NCBI GenBank assembly: GCA_014706385.1
Contig: JACGZH010000006.1
Span: 868,001 to 932,000, forward strand
DNA from: Phaffia rhodozyma
Taxonomy: Eukaryota > Basidiomycota > Tremellomycetes > Cystofilobasidiales > Mrakiaceae
Length of the DNA stretch: 64,000 bases
Direction: 5' to 3'
The notes beneath the pieces were generated by a model, which had not been told where the DNA came from, searched no databases, and saw only the letters and a program-made list of their open reading frames with translations. Both the position numbers and the translations under genes were made by a program. The first letter of the stretch is position 1, and each line of letters begins with the position of its first letter. Shown here one piece after another: positions 10,117-20,845 of this stretch.

Positions 10117-12649
10117 ATGTCAGCCGGACCTGCCGCCTCTAATATTGGGAATGCTCAGTTTAGCGACAAGGTTCGTCGTTTTGATTAGGAGCCTTCTTGT
10201 TGAGAAGAAGAGAGGACAGAGAAAAAAGGGAAAAAGAACAGGAGAAAGCTCACAAACATCGAGTTTTTCCTTGATTTCCTTTCCAACTCTTCATGGTCTG
10301 GGCGTTTCTCTTATCTTTCAACAACAGGGAAAGCCGATGGAAGTTCGACTTTCCAACATGAATGCCGCTAAGTCGGTCAGTGATGCTGTCCGAACATCGT
10401 TAGGTCCCAAAGGAATGGACAAGATGGTAAGTTGTCTCTTACGGTGTGCATTCCGACTGACAGCTTTGGCTTCGTGTACGCCTGCTCTGAGCCGACGGAA
10501 GGGTTGTCTTGTTCTGAACGTAAAACATCTTTTAATCTGCCAGATCCAAACCGCCCAGGGTGAAGTCGTTATCACTAATGACGGAGCGACTATCCTCAAG
10601 CACATGGCTGTCTTGCATCCTGCCGCTCGAATGGTTTGTTCCTATCGTTCTCTCTATCTTTTTTCTTTCTCACTTCTCGAGATTGGCCTTGGGCTGATTG
10701 TATCTGGTCTGGGGTGTTGGTATTCTGCCAGCTTGTCGAGCTTTCTGCCGCACAGGATATCGAGGCTGGTGACGGAACTACGTCTGTAGTCGTTTTGGCC
10801 GGAAGCTTGTTGGGAGCTGCTGAAAAGATGCTGACCAAGGGTATGTCCAGCTGTGTATTTCTTTCTATTTATCGCATGGTTAAGCTGGTGGAGTCTTTCT
10901 GACAAAGTTCTATCATTGGCATGTCAATTGGAACATCAGGTATCCACCCTACCCTTATCGCCGAATCTTTCCAGCGAGCTGCCTCAAAATCTGTCGAGTT
11001 CCTGACCGATATGGCTACTCCTGTGGATTTGAACGACCGGGAAACTCTTCTTCGAGCTGCTTCGACCTCTTTGAACTCTAAAGTAGGTGTTCAAAATCTT
11101 GGTGGCCCATAAGATTTCACCTTGAGGCTCAGTTATGTCTGACTGTTTTCTTCTCTGCCCTTCCTTCAGATCGTCTCTCAGTACTCTTCTGTGCTTGCTC
11201 CGATCGCAGTCTCGTCAGTGCTGAGACTGGTGACGCCGACATCGACGAACGTTGACCTCCGGGATATCCGACTGGTCAAGAAGGTTGGAGGAACGATCGA
11301 CGATACCGAGCTTGTTGACGGATTGGCGTTGACACAGTCTGTGACGACGTCTGCTGGTGGACCGACCCGGATGGAGAAGGCAAAGATTGGACTGATCCAG
11401 TTCCAGTTGAGCTCGCCCAAGCCTGATGTGAGTGGTCATGTAGGAGAATACTTCAACGAGAGAGAGAAAGACAATGGGAAGGCCTGGGTTGACTAATCAA
11501 AGAGCCCTTCTTGCTCACCCTTGTCCTTTTTCTCTTTCTTCAGATGGACAACCAGATTGTGGTGAACGACTACCGACAGATGGACAAGATCCTGAAGGAG
11601 GAGCGAGCGTATCTGCTGAACATGTGCAAGAAGATCAAGAAGACGGGTTGCAACGTGCTGCTGATTCAAAAGTCGATTCTCCGGGACGCGGTGAACGAGC
11701 TTTCGCTTCACTTCTTGGCAAAGCTCAAGATCCTTGTCGTCAAGGATATTGAGCGGGACGAAATCGAGTTTATCGCAAAGTCTACTGGTTGCAAGCCGAT
11801 TGCAGATATTGATGGATTTACTGAGGACAAGCTTGGTCAGGCCGAGTTGGTGGACGAGGAAGAGCGAAGCGGGGCCAGGGTGGTTAAGGTGACGGGTGTG
11901 AAGAACGCGGGCAGAACGGTCAGCGTGGTTTGCACGGGTGCAAACTCTTTGGTGTTGGAGGAGAGTGAGCGAAGTCTCCACGACGCGCTCTGTGTCGTCC
12001 GATGTTTGGTCAAGAAGAGGTGAGGGTTTCTTTCTTTCTTTCTTTCTTTCTTTTCTTGGGAGGAGGAGAGTAGGGAAGTAGAGAGAAAGGGAAGGAAAGA
12101 ATGGAAGAAGGAGAGGAAGACACGTATGTTATGCTTGCCATATGCTAACGCTTTTCTCAATTTTACTTTTACAAACTTTTTGTAGAGCCCTGATCGTGGG
12201 AGGAGGAGCACCAGAGATCCGAGTGTCCCGACTGTTGACTCAGTACGGCCAGACACTCAAAGGAATGGAGGCCTACTGTTTCCAGGCGTATGCTGAGGCA
12301 CTCGAGATCATCCCGACGACATTGGCGGAGAACGCAGGGTTGAACCCGATTGCGATCGTGACCGAATTGAGGAACCGACATGCGAATGGGGAGATCACTG
12401 CTGGTATCAACGTCCGAAAGGTGAGTCTCGCAAGTGGGTTCTATATATGGTAAGGATCGCGTGGCTTATTTTCTTTGCTTTGCTTTCTGTGCCCGTGTTC
12501 GTGCCTTTCTCTATCCTTAGGGTATCATTTCCAATATTTTGGAAGAGAACGTGTTGCAGCCGCTGCTTGTCTCGACCTCTGCCCTCGAGCTTGCGACCGA
12601 GACGGTCTGCCTATTGTTGAGGATCGACGACATGCAGCTTACTCGGTAG
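10117..12649 (+). CDS. CCT4: T-complex protein 1 subunit delta (CCT4 chaperonin)
   Basis: One of the eight subunits of the cytosolic TRiC/CCT chaperonin that folds actin, tubulin and other proteins. The start [20 protein letters not shown] at 10117 is followed by [20 protein letters not shown] and PKGMDKM, then [11 protein letters not shown]. The nucleotide-binding [15 protein letters not shown] comes next. The apical and return intermediate domains follow ([20 protein letters not shown] and [15 protein letters not shown], then [14 protein letters not shown]). The stretch [17 protein letters not shown] and [15 protein letters not shown] complete the ATPase domain, and the end is [12 protein letters not shown]. 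About 530 residues, normal for the family. Roughly nine exons; the intron after about 12019 contains a (TTTC)n microsatellite. All key motifs are intact. Confidence 0.96.
12027..12054 (+). repeat. (TTTC)n microsatellite in a CCT4 intron
   Basis: About six perfect TTTC units lie just inside the intron that interrupts the CCT4 segment VVRCLVKKR. It probably varies in length between strains. Confidence 0.85.
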
Positions 12650-13020
12650 GCCACCCGGAATGTGTTTAAAAAGATTAAATAAGAAGACAAGAAAACGTCC
12701 AGGTTGCGATTTGAATGTAGATGAATCTTTCATATTTTGTGTGTGGGTGTGAATGTGAACAAGGATGTGATGATGACGAACAGACTGAGTGTGTTACCTG
12801 AAAGGGAAGGGTGTGTGAGTGAGCTATAGAGCGGAACAGGATGCATGTAACACGATTCCAGCCACCATGTTTGGCTATTAAGACCAACAGAGCCAACAGG
12901 GAAGGTCATCGAGAGGACGATAGGGAGAACCATTCAAAGGCGGACCGAGGCGCCCGTTTGATTTGTTTTGATCGGCACGGATCAAACGGGGATGAAGAGC
13001 TGACGAGGTTGGGTCGCCCG

Positions 13021-13090
13021 GGTGTGCCCGGATATGCCCGGATATGCCCAGGTATACCCAGGTATACCCATGTATACCCATATATGACCA
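13021..13090. repeat. 10-bp minisatellite, about 7 copies
   Basis: Tandem decamers of the form GGTATACCCA / GATATGCCCG / TGTATACCCA follow each other without gaps. The units drift from the G-rich to the T-rich variant from left to right. Confidence 0.85.
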
Positions 13091-13106
13091 AATGTTTGAA
13101 TGATCG

Positions 13107-13242
13107 CCCCCAAACTTTGCCCCTTGTTACACCCTAAAACCCCGTACAGGAACCATATAAACCCCAAAACGCCCCCTATAACCCTCCACACCCCCCCCGG
13201 ATACCCTTAAAACCCCCGATGACCCCAAATAAGACCCACCCA
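13107..13242. repeat. C-run block (G-quadruplex-prone minus strand)
   Basis: At least ten runs of three to eight C are separated by short AT-containing loops, including one run of eight C at about 13191. The minus strand would be G-rich with the G3-loop-G3 spacing that favours quadruplexes. Confidence 0.6.
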
Positions 13243-13595
13243 ACAATGTCTTGGCTAACATCTTGGCCTGCGTGTTCTCGCTCGCCTTTTTCTCTTTGTT
13301 GTTTTCTTTTTTCTGTTTAAACTCGTCTGTTATTTTTTTCTTCATCCTGTTTTCTCTCTTCTCCTCTTCTTCTTCTTTTTCTCCTCTTCTGTTGTTCTTT
13401 TGTTCTTCTGTTCTTCCTTTCTCTCGCCTCCTTGCAGTTCCTCTCTCTCCTTCATATCCCTAGGTAGATCATCCACTCACTCACAAACTCACTCTCTTTT
13501 CCTTCTCTCCTCCAACAAACTAGCTAGGTCTGGTCCTCCCTCCTACATCTCCCTTTCCTCATCTCCCATCCCTCACCCTTTCCTTTAGGTCCACG

Positions 13596-15320
13596 ATGTC
13601 CCCATCCATCACCACAGTCATCCTTTCCACCTTGCTCGCCGCGTCGGCACTCGCTCCCGTTAACGCCGCTCACGGAGGTTCCAACCACCGAGCGGTTGCT
13701 AACGCTAGGCGAAGCCCTGGAGCAAACAGCAGAGAGCCTGTTCACCAGGTCAACAGACGGTCCGTCACCCTCGGTAGGCGGGCAGACGGTGGAGTTTGCA
13801 AAGCCCGAACCTCCGCTGCCTCGGTTTCTGCCGCCGCTTCGGCCACCGCTTCTGCCACCTCCTCTGCCACTTATGCTGCCGCCAGCTCGGCCGCTCCGGT
13901 TTCCTCCTGGGCTGCATCTACTACCGATGCTTCTTCTTCTGTTGATTCCGCCATCGCGTCTTCTGTCGCCTACGTCGCCGATGCTGCTGCCACTTCTTCT
14001 GCAGCTGCCACTTCTTCCGCTGCTGCCACCACATCGTCCGAGGCTGCCTGGTCGGCCGAACCCACTACCTCCTCGGCTGCCGTCGAGTCTTCAGTCGCTG
14101 CCGTCCAGAACTGGGCTGCTCCCACCACCAGCACTGTTGTTCGTCTCACCCTTTTTTTTCTCAAAGTTTATTTTTATCTTCTCGCCTTTGGCGTTTCATC
14201 TTGCCTGTCTAGATGCTTAGCCAATCTCCTTTCTCTCTTTGCCACACCATCTTTCTAGTCCTCCGCTGCTCCGGTTGCTTCTGTCTCTGTCTCGGTCTCT
14301 GTCTCTGTGTCCTCCAGCTCTACAGTCAAGAAGGCCGGTCTCGCATGGCCCAACGGAAACTCTGACCAGCCCGGTGTCTGGGCGTCTGCTATCGGAAACT
14401 CTTGGTGTGTCTGTTGTTCTTCTTCTTCAGTGCCCTGATTGGTTTATTGATTCCGTTTGTTTCCTCTTCCCCTTTCTCGAAAATCGACAACAATAACAAC
14501 AAAGGTACTACACTTGGTCCCCCTGGCCTGTTGACCAGCTCACGGGTCTCGAGTTTGTTCCTATGGTACGCTCCTTTCCGTTGTTTTCATTAATCAAGGC
14601 ACCGCTGACGATATAGGTTTCCTTCTTTTGCTTTCTCCTTGGTTAGCTTTGGGGATGGCGACAGGTTGGAGATTGGACTCAGAACATTGATTCCTACGCC
14701 TCCCTAGGTGTCAAGGCCGCTCTTTTCTTGAACGAGTCAGTCTCTACCTCAAGTGGCCTGATGTTTTCCCATCCTTTACTAACCGCTCGATCGACTTTGA
14801 CAAACACAGGCCCAACAACGCTGGCCAGTCCAACTGTGGAGTCGAGTCCGGATGTGAGCTCTGGACGACATACTTCGAACAGCTCCGAACCAAGGTGCCC
14901 GGAATCCAGCTCGGTTCCGCCGCGCCTGACGGTGCGCCGTCCGGCAAGGCCTGGCTCCAGAATTTCCAGACGACCTGTCCTCAGGCCCAGCCTGATTTCT
15001 ACAGTTTGCACTGGTACGATGTCACGTACGAGGCCTTCCAGACCTACGTCCTCGACTTTGCCAACACCTTCAACAAGCCGATCTGGGTGACCGAGTACGC
15101 CTGCCAGAACTACAACGGTGGTGCTCAGTGCTCCTCGGATTACATCTCTGGTGATTTCTTCCAAGGCACGACCGAGTGGATGTTAACCGCTCCCCAGGTC
15201 GCCAGATTCGCCGCGTTCGGAGCGATGGAGGACAACCAGGGTGTCAACACCGCGAACGGGTTGATGAAGGTTGGCGGAGATCTCACTGATCTCGGATGGC
15301 GATACGTCAAGGCCGGTTAA
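13596..15320 (+). CDS. Secreted GH128-type glycoside hydrolase (Asl1-like, predicted beta-1,3-glucanase)
   Basis: The N-terminus MSPSITTVILSTLLAASALA is a clear signal peptide. A long Ala/Ser/Thr-rich linker follows (about residues 70-200, with repeats such as TSSAAATSSAAATTSSEA), probably heavily O-mannosylated. The catalytic domain begins KAGLAWPNGNSDQPGVW and continues YYTWSPWPVDQ, FVPMLWGWRQ and AALFLNEPNNAGQSNC. Then come PDFYSLHWYDV, IWVTEYACQN and FAAFGAMEDNQGVN. This is the 'glycosyl hydrolase catalytic core' (GH128) layout; the Glu in NEP and the Glu in VTEYAC are the expected acid/base and nucleophile. Five exons with donors after the linker and after NSW, VPM and NE. A cell-wall-associated beta-1,3-glucan role is inferred from the family. 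Confidence 0.9.
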
Positions 15321-16435
15321 ATGGATCATTCATCGCCATTTAATTCAGTCCTGTCATTCTTTTTCGTGTCCTACACGCGTGCGTGTAACAAGAACGAAAC
15401 AATAAATAAATAAATAGACCAAAAAAAAACAAAACCTCACAAAGATATCCGTATACCCTTCTTTGCTTTCTGTCTCTTTTTGCTGCTCTTCTATTTGCTA
15501 ATCGGTTAGGTTCGTTCAAAAGAAATATCCACCTCAAATATCCCTTCAGATCTTATACCTTCCTCGGCCTAACCATCCGTTTCTTTCTATCTTTCTATCT
15601 TTCTCTAGTGTCCTTTCTTTCTTTTGCTCTCTCTTTCGTCACTCGTTTTGAAATCTCTCTTTCATATTTTCCTTTTCTCCTTTTCCTTTTTTTTCGCTTC
15701 CCACTCGATCAATCGATCGATTCTTCTATCGCTTTGAAAGCTGCCATTTCCTTATACTTTGCTCGACATATTCTGAAACCCGAGGAGGGAACGTCCCAAA
15801 AAAGGATTGCGCTCGACTTGGTTCGACGCAGTCTGTTTCGACTGTAGAAACAAAAGGGAAAGAACGTCGAGACAGGTCTCGACCGTGTCCTTTCTCTTGT
15901 CTTTGCCTTTCGATCCGTCCTTGGTCTTTTCTCCTCATTTTCGCTTCTTCTTTTCTTTCTTTTCTTTCTTTCGTCGATACCATCGAGTCGTTCGCGATGC
16001 TTTCCCATCCCCAACTCTCGAGGCGGTTCCTCTCGATTTGCGAAGAGAAAACATACAGATCAGAAAGAGAGAAACAAACGGATACATGAATAAGGACGTA
16101 AGTCCGTCGATTAAATTGACTGGTCAAGTAGAATTCATCAAACCTCCCAAGGACGGGGGCTTACAGAGGGGAAAGAGAACCGATGACGACAGAGTAAGAA
16201 AAAGAAGGCGCGTATGTGTGTGTGTGTGTGATAGAGAGAAAGGAAAGCCAACATGTTTACCTTCAATCCAAAGGAAGCGTTCCGTTCTTTCTCATCTTCT
16301 CGATCAACCTGATAGTGTTTCCGTCGAATAGAAATAAACAAGCACAAACGTCATCTTCCATCGCCAAACACGAGGCGCCGGAAAGAAAGAGAGCGGAAAG
16401 CCGAGAGAGTTCGGAGAAAGAAAGAAAGACTGAAC
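15321..16435. other. 1.1 kb spacer between convergent genes, CT-rich
   Basis: The spacer lies between the stop codons of the GH128 and GST genes. A strongly pyrimidine-rich tract (about 15560-15700 and 15890-16010, with repeated CTTTCTAT units) and an (AC/GT)n patch near 16215-16230 are present. Open frames here are compositional and match nothing I recognise. The CT-rich tracts look more like a promoter or leader than a terminator region, so a short non-coding transcript is possible. Confidence 0.4.
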
Positions 16436-17510
16436 TTACTCTGAGGACTTATCCGAACCAACCTTCAACCCTTTCATCGTTGGCTCTCTCTCCAGGTTTC
16501 TGTCTATCCACGACTTCACGCCCACAGGGATATCTACATGATCTATTCCCGCGAATGGCGACCAGAACACCCAGGGAAACGCGTTCGCATCTGCGATGGA
16601 GTACTGACCTCTTCCCGGACCGACGAGGTAGTCTCTGTCCCGGAGCCTGGTCTCGAGCACAGAATACAGTCGTCTGGTCTCGTCTTGATATCTTTTGATG
16701 GCCTGTTTCGATGGAAAGAGAACGTAACGACGGATTCATAATCAACAAGGCGAGATCACATTTAGAGAGAGAGAGGGAGAAACATACATAAGGGATCTTC
16801 TCGGGTGCATATCTGTAGAAATGGTTCGCCTGGCCTTGCATCGGTCCGACTCCTCCATGGACGAAACTGATTTTTTTTTTGTTTTTTTTTTGTAAAGAAC
16901 GGATATCCGAATCATCAAGGTGAGTGTCTCTTTCTCGTTTCTCTTTAGGCCTCCGCACCGAGCCAAGCGAGAAATGCATAGCGAAACGTACAACATCCAC
17001 TGAAGGATTTCACTTCTGTAATTATCCACATCTGCCGAATCTCCAAACGAAAACTTGTGGTCTGGGTCGTAGCTTTCAGGAGAACAAGAACCAAAAAAAA
17101 AGACCTACATCAGACATAGATAAGAGAAAGGGAGAGAGAGCGCGACAACACCAGACTCACTGCTTTTCCAGGTAGAGCAAGATCGCGGCCGTTTCCCAGA
17201 CAGGATGGTCCTCTCTGTTAGGATCGACCAAGGCGGGGATCCTTCCGTTCGGATTGATCTTCAGGAACCAATCTTCCTTCTGTTCATTCTTTTGGAGATC
17301 GATCCTGTTCACGTTGTACTTAAAATCTGGGTAGACCGCTTTGAGTTCTTCCAGAAATATGGTGACCTTTTGGCCATTTGGTGTCCCGGCGGTGTAGACC
17401 TCGAGAGGTTTCTTCAGTTGGGTAGTCATGTTTCTGTGGAGGATGGCGCAGAGGTTGAAGGGTTGATTCGATCGGGCAAGAGATCTGATGGTCGGGAAAG
17501 GATATGCCAT
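16436..17510 (-). CDS. Glutathione S-transferase, Ure2/GTT-like
   Basis: Four exons from the ATG at 17510 (a second in-frame [14 protein letters not shown], at 17429). The thioredoxin-fold N-domain shows [20 protein letters not shown], then [12 protein letters not shown] with the cis-Pro, and [13 protein letters not shown]. The helical C-domain shows [20 protein letters not shown] and [19 protein letters not shown], then [13 protein letters not shown] and [13 protein letters not shown]. It ends [11 protein letters not shown]. The exon 2-3 junction uses the GTACGT donor inside WMF; other choices break the conserved FxxGGxGPM block. This is the fungal Ure2p-like class that conjugates or reduces with GSH; no Ure2 prion domain is present. 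The 27 residues before the second Met are basic and lack acids, so a mitochondrial form is possible. Confidence 0.92.
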
Positions 17511-18092
17511 GGGATGTCCTAGAAGAAGGAATCAGCAATCGGAAAGAGAGCCTTTCAAAAATCGATGAGATTGAGAGCACTTACCTGGTTGAGATGGGAG
17601 GTCTTCTGATGGATTGAAGAAGGGAAGAAGCAGAAACAGATCGATCTAAAAATCCAAACGGCTTTTGAATGAGTTCATCTGCATCTATTGGCACCTGCGT
17701 TGGGGTGATCAGCGAAATGACGACGTTGATGAATAATCAATCTTTCACGCGATTACTACACCTTGGCAGTAAACAACCGTGGGCGAAATCAAACGGTTGA
17801 AGTACACGTGGAGTACCGTTCAAAAAGGTTAAGGCTAAAAGCAACAAGCATTGTTCATTTTCTTTTGTGTAGAAGAGGAAGAAAAACAGCAAGTCAAAGA
17901 ATGACTAAGACGAAAGAAAGCAAGACCCAAACGAAGGGGTTTATAGACACCATTTAAGATTTGGCTCTAGGAAGAAGAACTTTCTAAGGAAGAAAGACAT
18001 TGGAGAGAATAATGGCAAAAAGATTGTCCGTGTTGGTATCATAATAATTAGAAAAGACATGAGAAGCCCAAGAGAACATAGCCCAGCTACAT
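17511..18092 (-). promoter_or_regulatory. GST upstream region with a 5' UTR intron
   Basis: On the minus strand a GTAAGT donor at about 17585 pairs with an acceptor TTCTAG at about 17520, just before the GST ATG, so the leader is probably spliced. The rest holds the 3' end of the Kre9-like gene and A-rich sequence near 17870-17960. A CACGTG motif lies at about 17802. No other gene is seen. Confidence 0.5.
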
Positions 18093-19308
18093 CTAAACGA
18101 GGGTGATGGTGGCCAGACCAATGACAGCGACCAAGAGGACCGAGGGCAAGGATACCACGGAGAAAGCGCCGCTTGCAGTGGTGCTTGCAGTAGCCCCAGG
18201 AATCTCGACCGCAGTGGAAGCTGAGCTAGAACTGGCAGAGGCAGAAGCAGAGGCAGAGGCAGAGGCAGCAGAAGTCCTAGAAGGGAATGGAAGGAATGAT
18301 CAAACGAAGGAATATATACATATGTCAACATTTGATCTTGACCATAGAACTACAGAACCAGAGATACCGTATGACTCACGAGCTGGCCGAGGACGACTTT
18401 GAAGACGAGGATTTAGAGGCAGACGACACTGCCGCAGTAGAGGCAGCAGCAGAAGAAGACGACGCAGCGGCAGAAGACGAAGCGGCGGCGGCGGAGGAAG
18501 ATGAAGCAGACGCAGAAGCAGCCGACTCGGTGATGTTGAACTGAGCAGACTGGGCAAGGATTGCGCTGGACTGAGAGTTGAAAATGTTGATCTGGTACGC
18601 GTTTCCTACTGGGAATCCGCCGCTGTGAAGAGGAAGAGCAAGGAGGAGAAAGGAGAAAAAAAGTAAGTTTTGAACAAACAGTGGACGATACCGCCTAAAG
18701 GTGCAGAAAATCACGTACGAGGGGGCAGAGACTGTGGCAGACCCACTGGAAGCAGTGACGCTCTTCAACAAAGTCGTACTCGAGGTAGGGTAGCTGGCCT
18801 AAAGAGGGAAGAAAATAACGTGATAGTGATAGTACGACGAGAGGCTTAGCTTAGGAAGTTTGCTGTGGAAGAGCAACTGCGGCTATAGAAAAGAATGGAA
18901 GCAGATCAACTAAACGAACCATGTTGACAAGAACAATATCGAACGAGGTAGGATCGGTTGACACGACCGACCACTCTACAGTCTGCATATGGGTGTATAC
19001 CAATGTGTGAATAGAAGAAGTGAAGTGGCGGGACAAATGAGGTAAAAGTGAGGACAAGACAATAAAGAAAAAAGCATAGTGAGTAATGAGTTTTCAAGAT
19101 TTGTTCAAGTCAGAGGAGATGGCAAAGAAGGGACGAGCGAGACAGATAACAGGGGAAGCCGGAAGAGAGGACGGATGAGTAAAGCACGACTGACATCAGA
19201 TGAGTCTCCGGATCCCCAAACGGTGTCCTTGTCTGGCGAGGTGACCGAAACGGCCCGGGCTGCAATGGCAGCAACGGCAAGGATGGAAGCGAGAGTTGAA
19301 GCGAGCAT
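18093..19308 (-). CDS. Kre9/Knh-like Ser-rich GPI-anchored surface protein
   Basis: From the ATG at 19308 the protein has a signal peptide (MLASTLASILAVAAIAARAV). A single extracellular beta-sandwich domain of the Kre9/Knh N-terminal type follows. It includes TSPDKDTVWGSGDS, VEWSVVSTDPTSFDIVLVNM, LLKSVTASSGSATVSAPSGG, FPVGNAYQINIFNSQSS and ILAQSAQFNI. A Ser/Ala-rich stalk of about 100 residues then leads to a C-terminal hydrophobic tail (SLPSVLLVAVIGLATITLV) after a small-residue region, the signature of a GPI signal. Such proteins sit at the membrane or wall, and yeast relatives affect beta-1,6-glucan. At least five exons. The stalk is encoded by two exons rich in imperfect Ser-Ala triplets and probably varies in length. 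Confidence 0.85.
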
Positions 19309-19738
19309 GGTAAGAGTGAGAGTGAGTGTGTGAAGATAAGAGCGTGAGAGCAGGCAAGTGAATGAACGAATGTAGAGGGAAAGAGAGAACAACGAAAGAC
19401 GGGGTGATGGTTAAGAGAGAAAAGGATGAAGGGAAGAAACCAGAGTTGACAGGAAGAATAGGAACGGAAAAAGCTGTCAGGGGAAAAGTGACAGGCACCG
19501 AAAGTATTGGAAAGAAAAGAAAACGAGAAGGAACGCGTGGGGTGACAGGAAAACAATAACAACAACAAAGGGCAAGCGAGGCGTGATGAGGCGGGGCATA
19601 ACGAGGGTGACTACCGGCGTGTCACCGATCTACATGGTTACAATATCGTGACAAATCTGGGCGATCCGCAGTAAGGCAGTGTGATCAGGCACGCGAACAA
19701 TGTCGTAACCTGTCTTCGAGAACCCATCCAAAACGGCC
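19309..19738. promoter_or_regulatory. Bidirectional promoter between Kre9-like gene and EAF6
   Basis: 430 bp separate the divergent start codons. The half next to the Kre9-like gene is purine-rich (CT-rich on its coding strand). No TATA box or gene is evident. Confidence 0.45.
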
Positions 19739-20696
19739 ATGTCCAACATTCCAAACGGTAAGTAGATTGGGATTGAGAGTGAGAGAATGGAAACGAGGAT
19801 GAGAACAAGAGTGGGAGTGGTGGGATAGAGCAAGAGACAGTGGATGTGGCATGTATCATGTACCATGTCTTCGTGTCTTCTCACTTTGTCATGATGGTCT
19901 CTCTTCATAGAATGCCCTCTCTTCTTTGTCACCTATGCTGAACACACCCACTCGCTTGTTCATTCTTAATGTAACCTAACGTAGCGGCCGATCCTCGGGT
20001 CGTGGCCGAGAAGGCAAAGAACGATCTCATAGTCTGTCCTCTTTCTCATCTCTTCAGATCGCCTGCTCCTTCGTCTAATCCATTACGTTCTCATCTCTTG
20101 ACTACTCTGCTCCCAGCTCGCACTCCAACGGAAGAGGCAGATTGAGAAGCAACTTGTACATTCTTGCTGTCCTTTCTCGCTCTCCCTTCTCTTTTAACAC
20201 TGAATCCTCGACCACACCTAACTCTTAGTCATTCGTTCAAACAGATCAATACCGAAGGCAAGATCTATGCATTCGAAGGCTCCTACTTGGAGGAATGCGG
20301 TCAGAACACTGGAAATATCTTCAAGGTTAGCCCTCCTTTACTATCTCTAAGTTCACCCTACATACCTATACGTATCGTCCTTCCCTGAACTCACTAACAA
20401 GTCTCTTCGTTCTCTTTTTTCTGCGTACTTGTATAATATACTCTCTGAAAGGGCTTCAACGATTATCTGAAACCGCCGACGGCGGGAGGTGCTCACAAGA
20501 AAAAGTATGAAGTCACCGATGCGGATAGATTGTTCTCTGGCAGTTCCGTCAGCTTCACGAAGGTGTGTCCTCTCTGTATCTTCTTTTCATTAGCTCTGAC
20601 TCTAGCTGGCTGAGAGAATCGAGCGCCTGATTCTTGTCCTTCTCCTTTTCTTTACCTGGGGAACAGTCTCTGGAAGCAAAGACAGAGTCTAGATAG
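19739..20696 (+). CDS. EAF6: EAF6, subunit of NuA4/NuA3-type histone acetyltransferase complexes
   Basis: Small chromatin protein of 108 residues assembled from six short exons: 19739-19757, 19985-20031, 20117-20155, 20245-20325, 20452-20562 and 20667-20696. All phases agree. It reads MSNIPNAADPRVVAEKAKND, then a coiled-coil LALQRKRQIEKQL, then the family signature KIYAFEGSYLEE. Next come GNIFKGFNDYLKPP and a basic segment before DADRLFSGSSVSFT. The end is SLEAKTESR. This matches Eaf6/MEAF6, where the helix and the FEGSYL block bind the acetyltransferase scaffold. No frame within it exceeds about 75 codons, so it is easily missed by ORF scanning. Convergent with the TBL1-like gene, stops 149 bp apart. 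Confidence 0.93.
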
Positions 20697-20845
20697 ACAG
20701 CTATCCCCCTATTTCTAATCCCGCGCGCCCTCTCTCTGTTCCTTCTTTCTTTGTCTCAATAGTGCATAGTATTCTCATGTTGTACCCGATCCTTTGCTCA
20801 CTCTCAAACAAGCGATAAAACGAAAGAAAACACGAGAAACAATCT

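Larger units (their letters stand above)
12650..13595. other. CCT4-GH128 spacer with repeats and C-rich block
   Basis: This spacer of about 0.95 kb has no credible gene. It holds the CCT4 3' end, a 10-bp minisatellite (13021-13090), a C-run block (13107-13242) and a CT-rich leader (about 13300-13595) for the downstream glucanase gene. Short frames across the minisatellite are repeat artefacts. Confidence 0.6.

Noticed and set aside
12878..13191. Minus-strand frames with YTWVYLGIPGHIRA-like repeated peptides
   Set aside because: They simply translate the 10-bp minisatellite in several frames; no start context, splice signals or family.
13123..13242. Internal telomere-like sequence
   Set aside because: The C-runs are irregular and lack a constant TTAGGG-type unit on either strand.
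15709..16331. Frames of 100-170 codons on both strands in the GH128-GST spacer
   Set aside because: Composition-driven (CT/AG-rich) with overlapping frames on both strands and no recognisable motif.
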